From Armatimonadota bacterium (lineage in GTDB: Bacteria > Armatimonadota > Zipacnadia > Zipacnadales > VGFC01): a stretch of 5,963 bases of DNA. Below the pieces are notes generated by a model. It searched no databases, was not told where the DNA came from, and saw only the letters and a program-made list of their open reading frames with translations. This document shows, piece after piece, positions 1 through 5,138 of the stretch; the first letter of the stretch is position 1; every line of letters begins with the position of its first letter. Position numbers and translations under genes: made by a program. The stretch is from positions 1 through 5,963 of the forward strand of contig VGFB01000268.1 in assembly GCA_016869015.1 (NCBI GenBank). The letters run 5' to 3'.

Positions 1-927
1 GTAGTGGCCGCGCACCTCGAACACGAGCTGCACCCCGTCCTCCCACTCGTAGGTGCAGATCTCCGTGTTGGGCGTCTGGCCCTGATCCTCGTAGCCGAAG
101 CGGCCGCCCGTCGCGAAGACCTTGGTCGGCAACCCCCGATTCAGGCCCCACAGAGCGATGTCCATCTGGTGGACGCCCTGGTTGCCGAGATCGCCGTTGC
201 CGAAGTCCCAGAACCAGTGCCAGTCGTAGTGGACGAGGTTGCCGTGGAAGGGTTGCTGGGGCGCGGGCCCGAGCCACAGGTTGAAGTCGACTCCCTCGGG
301 CGGGTCGGAGGGCTCTTCGAAGCCGATGGAGGCCCGCGGCTTGTAGCACAGGGCGCGGGCCATGTAGAGCGGGCCGATCTGCCCCGCGTGCATCCGCGCG
401 ATGCCGTCGCGCACTTGCCCCGACGAGCGGCTCTGGCAGCCGACCTGCACGATCCGCCCGTACTTCCCCGTCGCCTCGATCATCTTCCGGCCCTCCCACA
501 CGCTCCAGGAGGCCGGCTTCTCCACGTACACGTCCTTCCCCGCTTGACAGGCCCATACCGTCCCGAGCGCGTGCCAGTGGTTGCACGAGGCGATCGAGAC
601 CACATCCACCTGCGGGTCGGTCAGCGCCTCGCGGATGTCGGCATAGCACTTGGGCTTCTCGCCCTGCTTCTCCTCGACGTGCTTGCTCCGCGGCTCGAAC
701 AGGCGCGTGTCGGGGTCGACCAGCGCCACGATCCGGGCGCCATCGATCCCGCAGAACCCGTCGATATGCGACTGACCGCGACCGTTGATGCCCATGACCG
801 CCACGCCGATCTGATCGTTCGCGGCGAAGGCGGACTTGCGCGACCCCAGAACCGTCAGACCCACCGCCGTGCCCGCCAGGGCCTTCGTGGACCCGTGAAT
901 GAACTCCCGCCTGCTGAGGTGCTTCAT
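1..927 (-). CDS. Tat-exported Gfo/Idh/MocA-family oxidoreductase (3' end outside window)
   Basis: This partial gene gives 309 codons from an ATG at 927-925 to the left edge, with no stop in the window. The protein opens with a twin-arginine signal, SRREFIHGS at residues 5-13, then a hydrophobic stretch and a likely cleavage after AFA (33-35). It should therefore cross the membrane folded with its cofactor bound. A Rossmann NAD(P)-binding domain follows: VAVMGINGRG (42-51), the acidic end of strand 2 at D71, CNHWH (115-119), and the family's EKP motif (136-138) whose lysine K137 is normally catalytic. The second domain shows WHWFWDFGNGDLGNQGVHQMD (about 236-256) and GQTPNTE (283-289), typical of the large Tat-type Gfo/Idh paralogue groups of planctomycetes and relatives. 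Family members oxidise or reduce sugars, inositols or related polyols; the substrate cannot be read here. Complete homologues run to about 400-450 residues, so roughly a quarter to a third is missing. The start is supported by a ribosome binding site and the immediate Tat motif. The gene is divergent from the HAD gene. Confidence 0.93.
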   Translation of the reverse strand, partial: MKHLSRREFIHGSTKALAGTAVGLTVLGSRKSAFAANDQIGVAVMGINGRGQSHIDGFCGIDGARIVALVDPDTRLFEPRSKHVEEKQGEKPKCYADIREALTDPQVDVVSIASCNHWHALGTVWACQAGKDVYVEKPASWSVWEGRKMIEATGKYGRIVQVGCQSRSSGQVRDGIARMHAGQIGPLYMARALCYKPRASIGFEEPSDPPEGVDFNLWLGPAPQQPFHGNLVHYDWHWFWDFGNGDLGNQGVHQMDIALWGLNRGLPTKVFATGGRFGYEDQGQTPNTEICTYEWEDGVQLVFEVRGHY

Positions 928-932
928 GCCGC

Positions 933-942
933 TCACCCTCCC
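933..942 (-). promoter_or_regulatory. Ribosome binding site of the Tat oxidoreductase gene
   Basis: Read on the minus strand, GGGAGGGTGA lies 5 nt before the ATG at 927-925, the expected Shine-Dalgarno distance. It supports the start that places the twin-arginine motif at residues 5-7. A second purine-rich site, AAAGGAGGAGAA (997-986, minus strand), lies next to an in-frame TTG at 984-982. Using that TTG would add 19 residues before the Tat signal, so it is less likely to be the main start. Confidence 0.7.
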
Positions 943-958
943 GTGCCAGGGGATCGAA

Positions 959-978
959 CGCCGGGTAGTTGCCCGGCG
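959..978. repeat. Perfect 7-bp inverted repeat in the divergent intergenic region
   Basis: CGCCGGG (959-965) and CCCGGCG (972-978) are exact reverse complements separated by the 6-nt loop TAGTTG. The dyad lies about 30-50 bp upstream of the oxidoreductase start. It would form a hairpin in that gene's 5' leader, or it could act as a DNA operator half-site pair for a dimeric regulator. There is no T-run on either side, so it is not a classical terminator. GC-only arms of this length can also occur by chance at this base composition. Confidence 0.45.
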
Positions 979-1029
979 GGCCAAGTTCTCCTCCTTTGCC
1001 CCCTGCCCTTGCCGAAGCCTCCGCCCCCA

Positions 1030-1058
1030 TTGACCTGCTGCTCGATTCGGCGTAGCCT
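1030..1058 (+). promoter_or_regulatory. Candidate sigma-70-type promoter for a leaderless HAD transcript
   Basis: TTGACC (1030-1035) matches the -35 consensus at five of six bases. Exactly 17 nt downstream, TAGCCT (1053-1058) matches the first, second and last positions of the -10 consensus, i.e. the TANNNT pattern. The ATG of the HAD gene starts 7 nt after the -10 box, where transcription would be expected to begin, so the mRNA would have essentially no 5' leader. This agrees with the lack of a usable Shine-Dalgarno site: the only purine run, GAGGG, ends 1 nt before the ATG. TANNNT boxes just before start codons are a known mark of leaderless genes in Actinobacteria and Deinococcus. Assignment here is inference. 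Confidence 0.45.
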
Positions 1059-1064
1059 GAGGGC

Positions 1065-1757
1065 ATGGGCGCCGACAGCCGGGTGATCCTGTGGGACTTC
1101 GACGGCACGCTGTGTCGGGCCGACGGCCTGTGGCGCTCGGCGCTGATGGTCGCTCTGGACGAGCAGCTCGCCGGGCACGGCGTCACGTCGGATGAGCTGC
1201 GACCCCACTTCCGGGACGGCTTCCCGTGGCATCGGCCGGACGTCGCGCACCCGGAGCTCTCGGACCCGGAGGCCTGGTGGGCAGAGGTGGGGGGACTCTT
1301 CGCGCGCGCGGGGAAGGCGGTCGGGCTGTCGGAGGATGTCGCCGTGCCGCTGGCGCGGCGCGCCAGACAGGTCGTGATCGACCCGTCCAGCTACGAGCTG
1401 TTCGATGACGTGCGCCCGGCTCTCACGGCGTTGCGCGGGCGCGGGTGGCGGCACCTGATCCTCTCCAACCATGTGCCGGAGCTGGCGGACATCGTCTGCG
1501 GCCTCGGGATCGCTGACCTCTTCGAGGCGGTCCTCACCTCCGCGCTCATCGACTACGAGAAGCCCCATCCGGAGGCCTTTCGCCTCGCGCTGGAGAAGGC
1601 CGGCCAACCGGAGGTCGTCTGGATGGTCGGCGACAACGTGCAGGCCGACATCGCCGGCGCCGAGGCGGCCGGTGTGCCCGCGATCCTCATCCGGCAGGAC
1701 GGCCAGGCGAAGCGCCGCGCCGCGGATTGCTGGGATGTCGCGGAGATCGTCGGGTAG
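1065..1757 (+). CDS. HAD-superfamily hydrolase (predicted phosphatase)
   Basis: This 230-residue cytoplasmic protein has all four haloacid dehalogenase signatures. Motif I is DFDGT (11-15), with nucleophile D11 and acid/base D13. Motif II is LSNH (133-136), with S134. Motif III is the lysine of EKPHPEAF (K166). Motif IV is VGDN...D (188-195), with Mg-binding D190 and D195. The region between motif I and about residue 100 is the size of a C1-type helical cap, as in phosphoglycolate phosphatase or 5'-nucleotidase-like members. Length is normal for subfamily IA. The substrate cannot be deduced; a phosphomonoester is most likely. An in-frame TAG at 1053-1055 leaves ATG 1065 as the only sensible start, and no ribosome binding site is properly spaced, which fits a leaderless transcript. 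purM follows 66 nt after the stop in the same direction, so co-transcription is plausible. A functional link to purine metabolism is possible but unproven. Confidence 0.9.
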   Translation: MGADSRVILWDFDGTLCRADGLWRSALMVALDEQLAGHGVTSDELRPHFRDGFPWHRPDVAHPELSDPEAWWAEVGGLFARAGKAVGLSEDVAVPLARRARQVVIDPSSYELFDDVRPALTALRGRGWRHLILSNHVPELADIVCGLGIADLFEAVLTSALIDYEKPHPEAFRLALEKAGQPEVVWMVGDNVQADIAGAEAAGVPAILIRQDGQAKRRAADCWDVAEIVG

Positions 1758-1758
1758 G

Positions 1759-1791
1759 CCCTCACCGCCGGTCCCCGCGCCGGGGCGAGGG
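1759..1791 (+). other. GC-rich hairpin in the HAD-purM spacer
   Basis: An inner stem CCCCG (1773-1777) / CGGGG (1781-1785) with a CGC loop is enclosed by an outer stem CCCTC (1759-1763) / GAGGG (1787-1791). A 9-nt internal bulge sits on the left side. No T-run follows, so intrinsic termination is unlikely. It may stabilise or partially separate the HAD and purM parts of a shared transcript, or it may simply reflect base composition. Confidence 0.3.
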
Positions 1792-1808
1792 GGACGGAAG
1801 GCATCGCT

Positions 1809-1814
1809 GGAGGT
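1809..1814 (+). promoter_or_regulatory. Ribosome binding site that fixes the purM start
   Basis: GGAGGT directly abuts the first ATG at 1815, leaving no spacer, which a ribosome could not use. It lies 9 nt before the in-frame ATG at 1824, an acceptable distance. The true start is therefore taken as 1824. Confidence 0.75.
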
Positions 1815-1823
1815 ATGCGCGCG

Positions 1824-2912
1824 ATGGACAGTAGCCCCACTTACGCCGAGGCCGGTGTCGATATCGACCGCTGCGGTCGCGCGCTGAGGAAGATGCTGGG
1901 GTGGGTGGGTCGCACCGCCGAATTCCGCCCGGCGCTCGGCCGCTCCGTGCTGCCGATCGGGCACTTCGCGAATGTGCTGGACATCGGCCACGGGATGGGC
2001 CTGGCCGTCTCCACCGACGGCGTGGGCACGAAGATCCTCATCGCGGAGATGCTGGACAAGTACGACACGGTCGGCATCGACTGCATCGCGATGAACGTCA
2101 ACGACCTCATCTGCGTGGGCGCGGAGCCGATCTGCATGTTGGACTGCCTCTCGGTCGAGGAGGCCGATGAGTTCCTCCTCGAGGAGATCGGCAAGGGCCT
2201 CTACGAGGGCGCGCGGCAGGCGCGGATCAGCATCCCCGGCGGGGAGATCGCCCAGATCCGCGACATGCTCCGCGGCGTGCGGCCCGGGCGGAGCTTCGAT
2301 CTGGTCGGCACGGCGATGGGCCTCGTCGAGATCGAGAAGATCCTCCTCGGCAGCGACATCGTGCCCGGGGATGTGGTGGTGGGCCTGCGGAGCAGCGGGC
2401 TGCACAGCAACGGGTTCTCGCTGGCGCGGAAGGTGCTGCTGGAGGGCGCGAAGCTGCGACTCGAGGTGAAGATCGCGGAGCTGGGGCGCACGCTGGGCGA
2501 GGAGCTGCTGGAGCCGACGCATATCTACGTGCCCGAGGTCATGGCGCTGTTGGAGGCCGGCGTGCCGGTGAAGGGGCTGGCGAACATCACGGGCGACGGC
2601 TTTCTCAACGTCACGCGGTTGGACACCCCGGTCGGCTATCGGCTGACCGACCTGCCCGACCCGCACCCGATCTTCGGCCTCATTCAGGCCCTCGGCCAGG
2701 TCGATCCCGCGGAGATGTACCTCACGTTCAACATGGGGATCGGCTTCTGCGTGATCTGCGCGGCTGAGACGGCGGACACGGTAGTCGACGTCTGTCGCGC
2801 GAACGGCTCGGAGGCTCAGGTCATCGGCCAGGCCGTCGCCGAGCCCGTGAAGCAGATCGTGCTGGAGAAGCAGAGCCTCGTCGGAAGCGAGGGGAAGTTC
2901 ACCCGCGCGTAG
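1824..2912 (+). CDS. purM: Phosphoribosylformylglycinamidine cyclo-ligase (AIR synthetase)
   Basis: PurM catalyses the ATP-dependent closure of FGAM to 5-aminoimidazole ribonucleotide in de novo purine synthesis, in the cytoplasm and usually as a dimer. The 362-residue product shows the family landmarks in order: TYAEAGVDID (6-15), the Gly-rich STDGVGTK (63-70), MNVNDLICVGAEP (90-102), IPGGEIAQ (137-144), GLRSSGLHSNGFSLAR (near 190-205), NITGDGF (near 255) and FNMGIGF (near 305). This covers the N-terminal dimerisation domain and the C-terminal domain of the PurM/SelD/ThiL ATP-binding superfamily. Two motifs differ from the textbook bacterial form: GGEIAQ replaces GGETAEMPGMY, and ITGDG replaces HITGGG. 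The protein therefore belongs to a divergent PurM branch rather than the E. coli-type branch. The length is close to that of normal PurM (about 345). The start is set by the spacing of GGAGGT; an ATG at 1815 would add only MRA. A related superfamily kinase is possible but less likely, because STDGVGTK and the N-terminal AGVDI match PurM well. Confidence 0.9.
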   Translation: MDSSPTYAEAGVDIDRCGRALRKMLGWVGRTAEFRPALGRSVLPIGHFANVLDIGHGMGLAVSTDGVGTKILIAEMLDKYDTVGIDCIAMNVNDLICVGAEPICMLDCLSVEEADEFLLEEIGKGLYEGARQARISIPGGEIAQIRDMLRGVRPGRSFDLVGTAMGLVEIEKILLGSDIVPGDVVVGLRSSGLHSNGFSLARKVLLEGAKLRLEVKIAELGRTLGEELLEPTHIYVPEVMALLEAGVPVKGLANITGDGFLNVTRLDTPVGYRLTDLPDPHPIFGLIQALGQVDPAEMYLTFNMGIGFCVICAAETADTVVDVCRANGSEAQVIGQAVAEPVKQIVLEKQSLVGSEGKFTRA

Positions 2913-3020
2913 TCCCGCCCGCCCCACGCCGCCCACTCGTCCGGCCAACTTCCTGCCTCGCGCGCCCTCACGGCCCCAAGCCGGAACCGCATCGCGTCGC
3001 GCGGGTGTTTAGCCCCTAAT

Positions 3021-3041
3021 CCGGCGACGGACGTACGCCGG
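3021..3041. repeat. 6-bp dyad upstream of the beta-helix gene
   Basis: CCGGCG (3021-3026) and CGCCGG (3036-3041) are exact reverse complements around a 9-nt centre, ending 8 nt before the ribosome binding site. CCTAAT (3015-3020), a four-of-six match to a -10 box, precedes it, but no convincing -35 box is found 17 nt further upstream. It could be a 5'-leader hairpin or an operator near the transcription start. The rest of the 149-nt purM-to-beta-helix spacer is pyrimidine-rich, with no gene or T-tailed terminator seen. Confidence 0.3.
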
Positions 3042-3048
3042 GTGATTC

Positions 3049-3057
3049 AGGGGGTGA
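3049..3057 (+). promoter_or_regulatory. Ribosome binding site of the beta-helix gene
   Basis: AGGGGGTGA ends 4 nt before the ATG at 3062 and supports the start that yields a clean secretion signal. Confidence 0.65.
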
Positions 3058-3061
3058 GAGC

Positions 3062-4996
3062 ATGATCCGCTCGGGAGCGTACCTGGTTCTCCTCGCGCTT
3101 GGCGCCGGTGCCCAAGCGGCGACGTTCACCGTCACGAAGAACACCAACGCGGGGGCCGGCTCGCTGCATGACGCCATCCTGGCCGCCAACGCGGCCGCGG
3201 GCCCCGATCTGATCCTCTTCAGCGCCGGGATGAGCGGCAAGAGCATCAGCCCCACGGGCCCCTTGCCCGCTCTGACCGGTCCCGGTACCGAGATCCGCGG
3301 CGACATCGACGGCGACGGGGCGCCGGACGTCACACTCAACGGCTCAGGCGCGCCGGCCGGCGTGACCGGCCTCCGCGTCGCAGCCCCCGACTGCACGATC
3401 CGGGGCCTGGCCATCCAGTCGTTCCCCGGGGATGGCATCCATGCTCAGTTCGCGCCGCGCACCACCATCCAGTCGTGCCACCTGGGCGTCGCCCGAAACG
3501 GTTCGACGCGGGCGCCCAACGGCGAGCAGGGCCTCCACCTCGAGCAGTCCGACGACTGCCTGGTCGGCGGGTCGGCGCCTCTGCGGCGCAACGTGATCTT
3601 CCGGGGTTCGGTGATCCCGACCGGCGTCTTCATCGACGCGAGCGACGGGTGCCGCGTCTGGGGGAACCACGTCGGCGTCAATCGGGCGGGCACCGCGGCG
3701 CTGGGCGCCGGCGGCTTCGGCATCGCGGTCTTCGGCCTGGGCGGTCCCGCCGACGGCAATCAGATCGGCGGCACGGCCGAGGGTCGCGGCAATGTGATCG
3801 GCGGGCTCGAGTTCGGCATCCAAGTGTTCGGGAACGCGGAGGGCAATCGGGTGTCGGGGAATCTGCTGGGATTGGGTGTGGACGGATCGACCGCCATCCC
3901 GATCGAGATCCTCGCGCTCGAGATTGCCGGGGGCGCGACGAACACCACCGTGGGCGGGTACAACGCGGCGTCGCGCAACGTTTTCGGGGCCGCAACCACC
4001 GGCATCGAGTTCGCCGACGACAACACGATCGGCAACCGCGTCGTCGGGAACTACTTCGGCAGCAACGCCGCGGGCACGGGCCAGCGCACGATGGAGACCT
4101 GCATCCGGCTGCGCAACGGCGCCGGTCGCCAGTTCATCGGCGAGAGCGGGGGCGGCGCCAACCACTTCACACCCCAATCGCCCAACACGACCATCGGGAT
4201 CCGACTCGACGGCGCGGGCAATGACTCCGTCATCAGCCACAACCGTTTCGGCATCCGCCCGAACGGCACCAGCGCGACCGTGGCGAACCACGCCATTTGG
4301 ATCGACGAAGCGACCGCGCTGGTGGACGGCAACCAGATCGCGCGCGCGGGCATCGGGCTCCTGATCGCCGGCTCGGGCAACACGGTCAGCGCCTACAACA
4401 ACCTCTTCCGTGACAACTCCGAGGCCGTTCGCGTGAACTCCTCAGCGCTCTGCCGCCTGGGGAACCTGGGCAACGCGGCCACCACCGATGACGGCAACAA
4501 CGACTTCCGCACCAGCAATGCGATCTACATCGTCAATGGAACGCCGGGGAACATCAAGGCCGAGGGCAACGACTTCCACAGCACAGTGCGAGCGACCATC
4601 GACGCGAAGATCTTCGACAAGCTCGACGACCCCACCGCGGGCCGGGTTGACTTCAACCCACTGCAGGGCGGGGTGGTCCCGACCGGTGGCGCAGACGGGG
4701 CTCTCGCCGTGACCGGGGTCGCAGCCGTGCCGCTCCGCGCGGGGACCGAGATCGCCTTCAGCCTCTCGACCCCGGCGCGCGTGACGGTCGAGGTGCTCAA
4801 CCTCGCCGGCCGCTCGGTGGCGGTTCCGCTCTGGGATCGCCCGACCGCGGCCGGGCTCCAGCGGCTCGTCTGGACGGGCCTGTCCCGCGACGGTACGGCG
4901 GCGCCCGGCGGCCGCTACCTCGTGCGGGTCAGCGCCTCCTCGCCCTCGGGCGAGCAGCGCAGCGCCGTGGCGGCGGTCACGCTGGCGGGTCGTTGA
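3062..4996 (+). CDS. Secreted right-handed parallel beta-helix protein with C-terminal FlgD-like Ig domain
   Basis: This 644-residue exported protein starts with a short Sec signal (hydrophobic residues 6-18, likely cut after AQA at 17-19). TFTVTKNTNAGAGSLHDAIL (21-40) follows, resembling the CSLREA-type entry segment (GSLRxAI) found before bacterial beta-helices. GDIDGDGAPD (80-89) looks like a Ca-binding aspartate loop. From about 105 to 535 the chain is rich in short G-N-x-h-x-G turns typical of PbH1 repeats, and it ends in IDAKIFDKLDDPTAGRVDF (513-531), a common closing element of such helices. Residues about 555-640 form a FlgD-like Ig fold: IAFSLSTPARVTVEVLNLAG, then GLQRLVWTG, then a G-G-RYLVRV strand. 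In Bacteroidetes-like bacteria this kind of domain often sits at the C-terminus of surface or secreted proteins. Beta-helices bind or cleave polysaccharides or act as adhesins. No catalytic triad could be assigned, so the activity is unknown. The gene is followed 142 nt later by another exported protein. Confidence 0.87.
   Translation: MIRSGAYLVLLALGAGAQAATFTVTKNTNAGAGSLHDAILAANAAAGPDLILFSAGMSGKSISPTGPLPALTGPGTEIRGDIDGDGAPDVTLNGSGAPAGVTGLRVAAPDCTIRGLAIQSFPGDGIHAQFAPRTTIQSCHLGVARNGSTRAPNGEQGLHLEQSDDCLVGGSAPLRRNVIFRGSVIPTGVFIDASDGCRVWGNHVGVNRAGTAALGAGGFGIAVFGLGGPADGNQIGGTAEGRGNVIGGLEFGIQVFGNAEGNRVSGNLLGLGVDGSTAIPIEILALEIAGGATNTTVGGYNAASRNVFGAATTGIEFADDNTIGNRVVGNYFGSNAAGTGQRTMETCIRLRNGAGRQFIGESGGGANHFTPQSPNTTIGIRLDGAGNDSVISHNRFGIRPNGTSATVANHAIWIDEATALVDGNQIARAGIGLLIAGSGNTVSAYNNLFRDNSEAVRVNSSALCRLGNLGNAATTDDGNNDFRTSNAIYIVNGTPGNIKAEGNDFHSTVRATIDAKIFDKLDDPTAGRVDFNPLQGGVVPTGGADGALAVTGVAAVPLRAGTEIAFSLSTPARVTVEVLNLAGRSVAVPLWDRPTAAGLQRLVWTGLSRDGTAAPGGRYLVRVSASSPSGEQRSAVAAVTLAGR
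3476..4270 (+). repeat. Five-unit 63-65-residue internal repeat of the beta-helix
   Basis: A motif [N/C]-x-[L/V/F]-G-x4-G-[S/T] starts at residues 139, 202, 267, 330 and 394, giving spacings of 63, 65, 63 and 64. A second motif, a hydrophobic residue then G-[G/E] followed by N about 6-8 residues later, alternates with it at G169, G236, G298 and G360. Each unit, about 190 bp, would correspond to about three coils of helix. The DNA copies have diverged, so the repeat is clear only at protein level. Confidence 0.75.
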
Positions 4997-5005
4997 GTAC
5001 AGCTC

Positions 5006-5016
5006 AGGAGGTGATC
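5006..5016 (+). promoter_or_regulatory. Near-perfect anti-16S complement with no obvious start codon
   Basis: AGGAGGTGATC complements 11 bases of the conserved 16S rRNA 3' end (GAUCACCUCCU). It begins 9 nt after the stop of the beta-helix gene. No ATG or GTG lies at a useful distance. The nearest candidate is a TTG at 5030, 13 nt downstream in a different frame from the next gene. It may help ribosomes reinitiate after the beta-helix stop, or it may be the remains of an older start. Confidence 0.4.
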
Positions 5017-5031
5017 GGGCAAAGCGGCATT

Positions 5032-5045
5032 GGGAGGAACAAATG
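5032..5045 (+). promoter_or_regulatory. Alternative upstream ribosome binding site and ATG for the Cys-rich gene
   Basis: GGGAGG (5032-5037) sits 5 nt before an ATG at 5043-5045 that is in frame with the Cys-rich protein. Initiation here would add 32 residues rich in arginine before the signal peptide. The signal would then be buried behind a long basic segment, so this is more likely an alternative or regulatory start than the main one. Confidence 0.4.
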
Positions 5046-5079
5046 CGGGAACGGCGAACGTTGATACGGATACCGACGG

Positions 5080-5097
5080 GGCGCGCAAGAGCGCGTC
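5080..5097 (+). other. Hairpin between the two possible starts of the Cys-rich gene
   Basis: The run 5080-5086 pairs with 5091-5097 as a 7-bp stem: a perfect CGCGC/GCGCG core, then a G-T wobble and an outer G-C pair. The loop is AAGA. It lies in the leader about 28 nt upstream of the ribosome binding site at 5125, so it could influence access to that site or mRNA stability. Confidence 0.35.
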
Positions 5098-5124
5098 AGT
5101 CCCGAATCCAGAGGAACCTACCCC

Positions 5125-5133
5125 AGGGAGGTG
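5125..5133 (+). promoter_or_regulatory. Ribosome binding site choosing the 5139 start of the Cys-rich gene
   Basis: AGGGAGGTG ends 5 nt before the ATG at 5139, an ideal spacing. It places the charged MRK directly before the hydrophobic core of a signal peptide. Confidence 0.75.
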
Positions 5134-5138
5134 CCGTA

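Noticed and set aside
4..1086. 360-codon plus-strand frame over the oxidoreductase
   Set aside because: The minus strand encodes an unmistakable Tat-Gfo/Idh protein over 1-927; the plus-strand product is low-complexity shadow sequence.
933..2948. 671-codon open frame on the minus strand across the HAD and purM genes
   Set aside because: It is antisense to two clearly recognised genes and its product is rich in Arg/His/Asp/Ala/Leu without domain motifs. Such open frames arise from strong third-position G/C bias.
2913..3061. Terminator after purM
   Set aside because: Only short GC-rich pairings are visible and no T-run follows a stable stem.
3260..3277. LPALTG-like string in the beta-helix protein as a sortase signal
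   Set aside because: It does not fit LPxTG, lies near the N-terminus, and no hydrophobic tail follows.
3344..4291. 315-codon minus-strand frame inside the beta-helix gene
   Set aside because: The plus frame has a signal peptide, repeats and recognisable domains; this frame has none.
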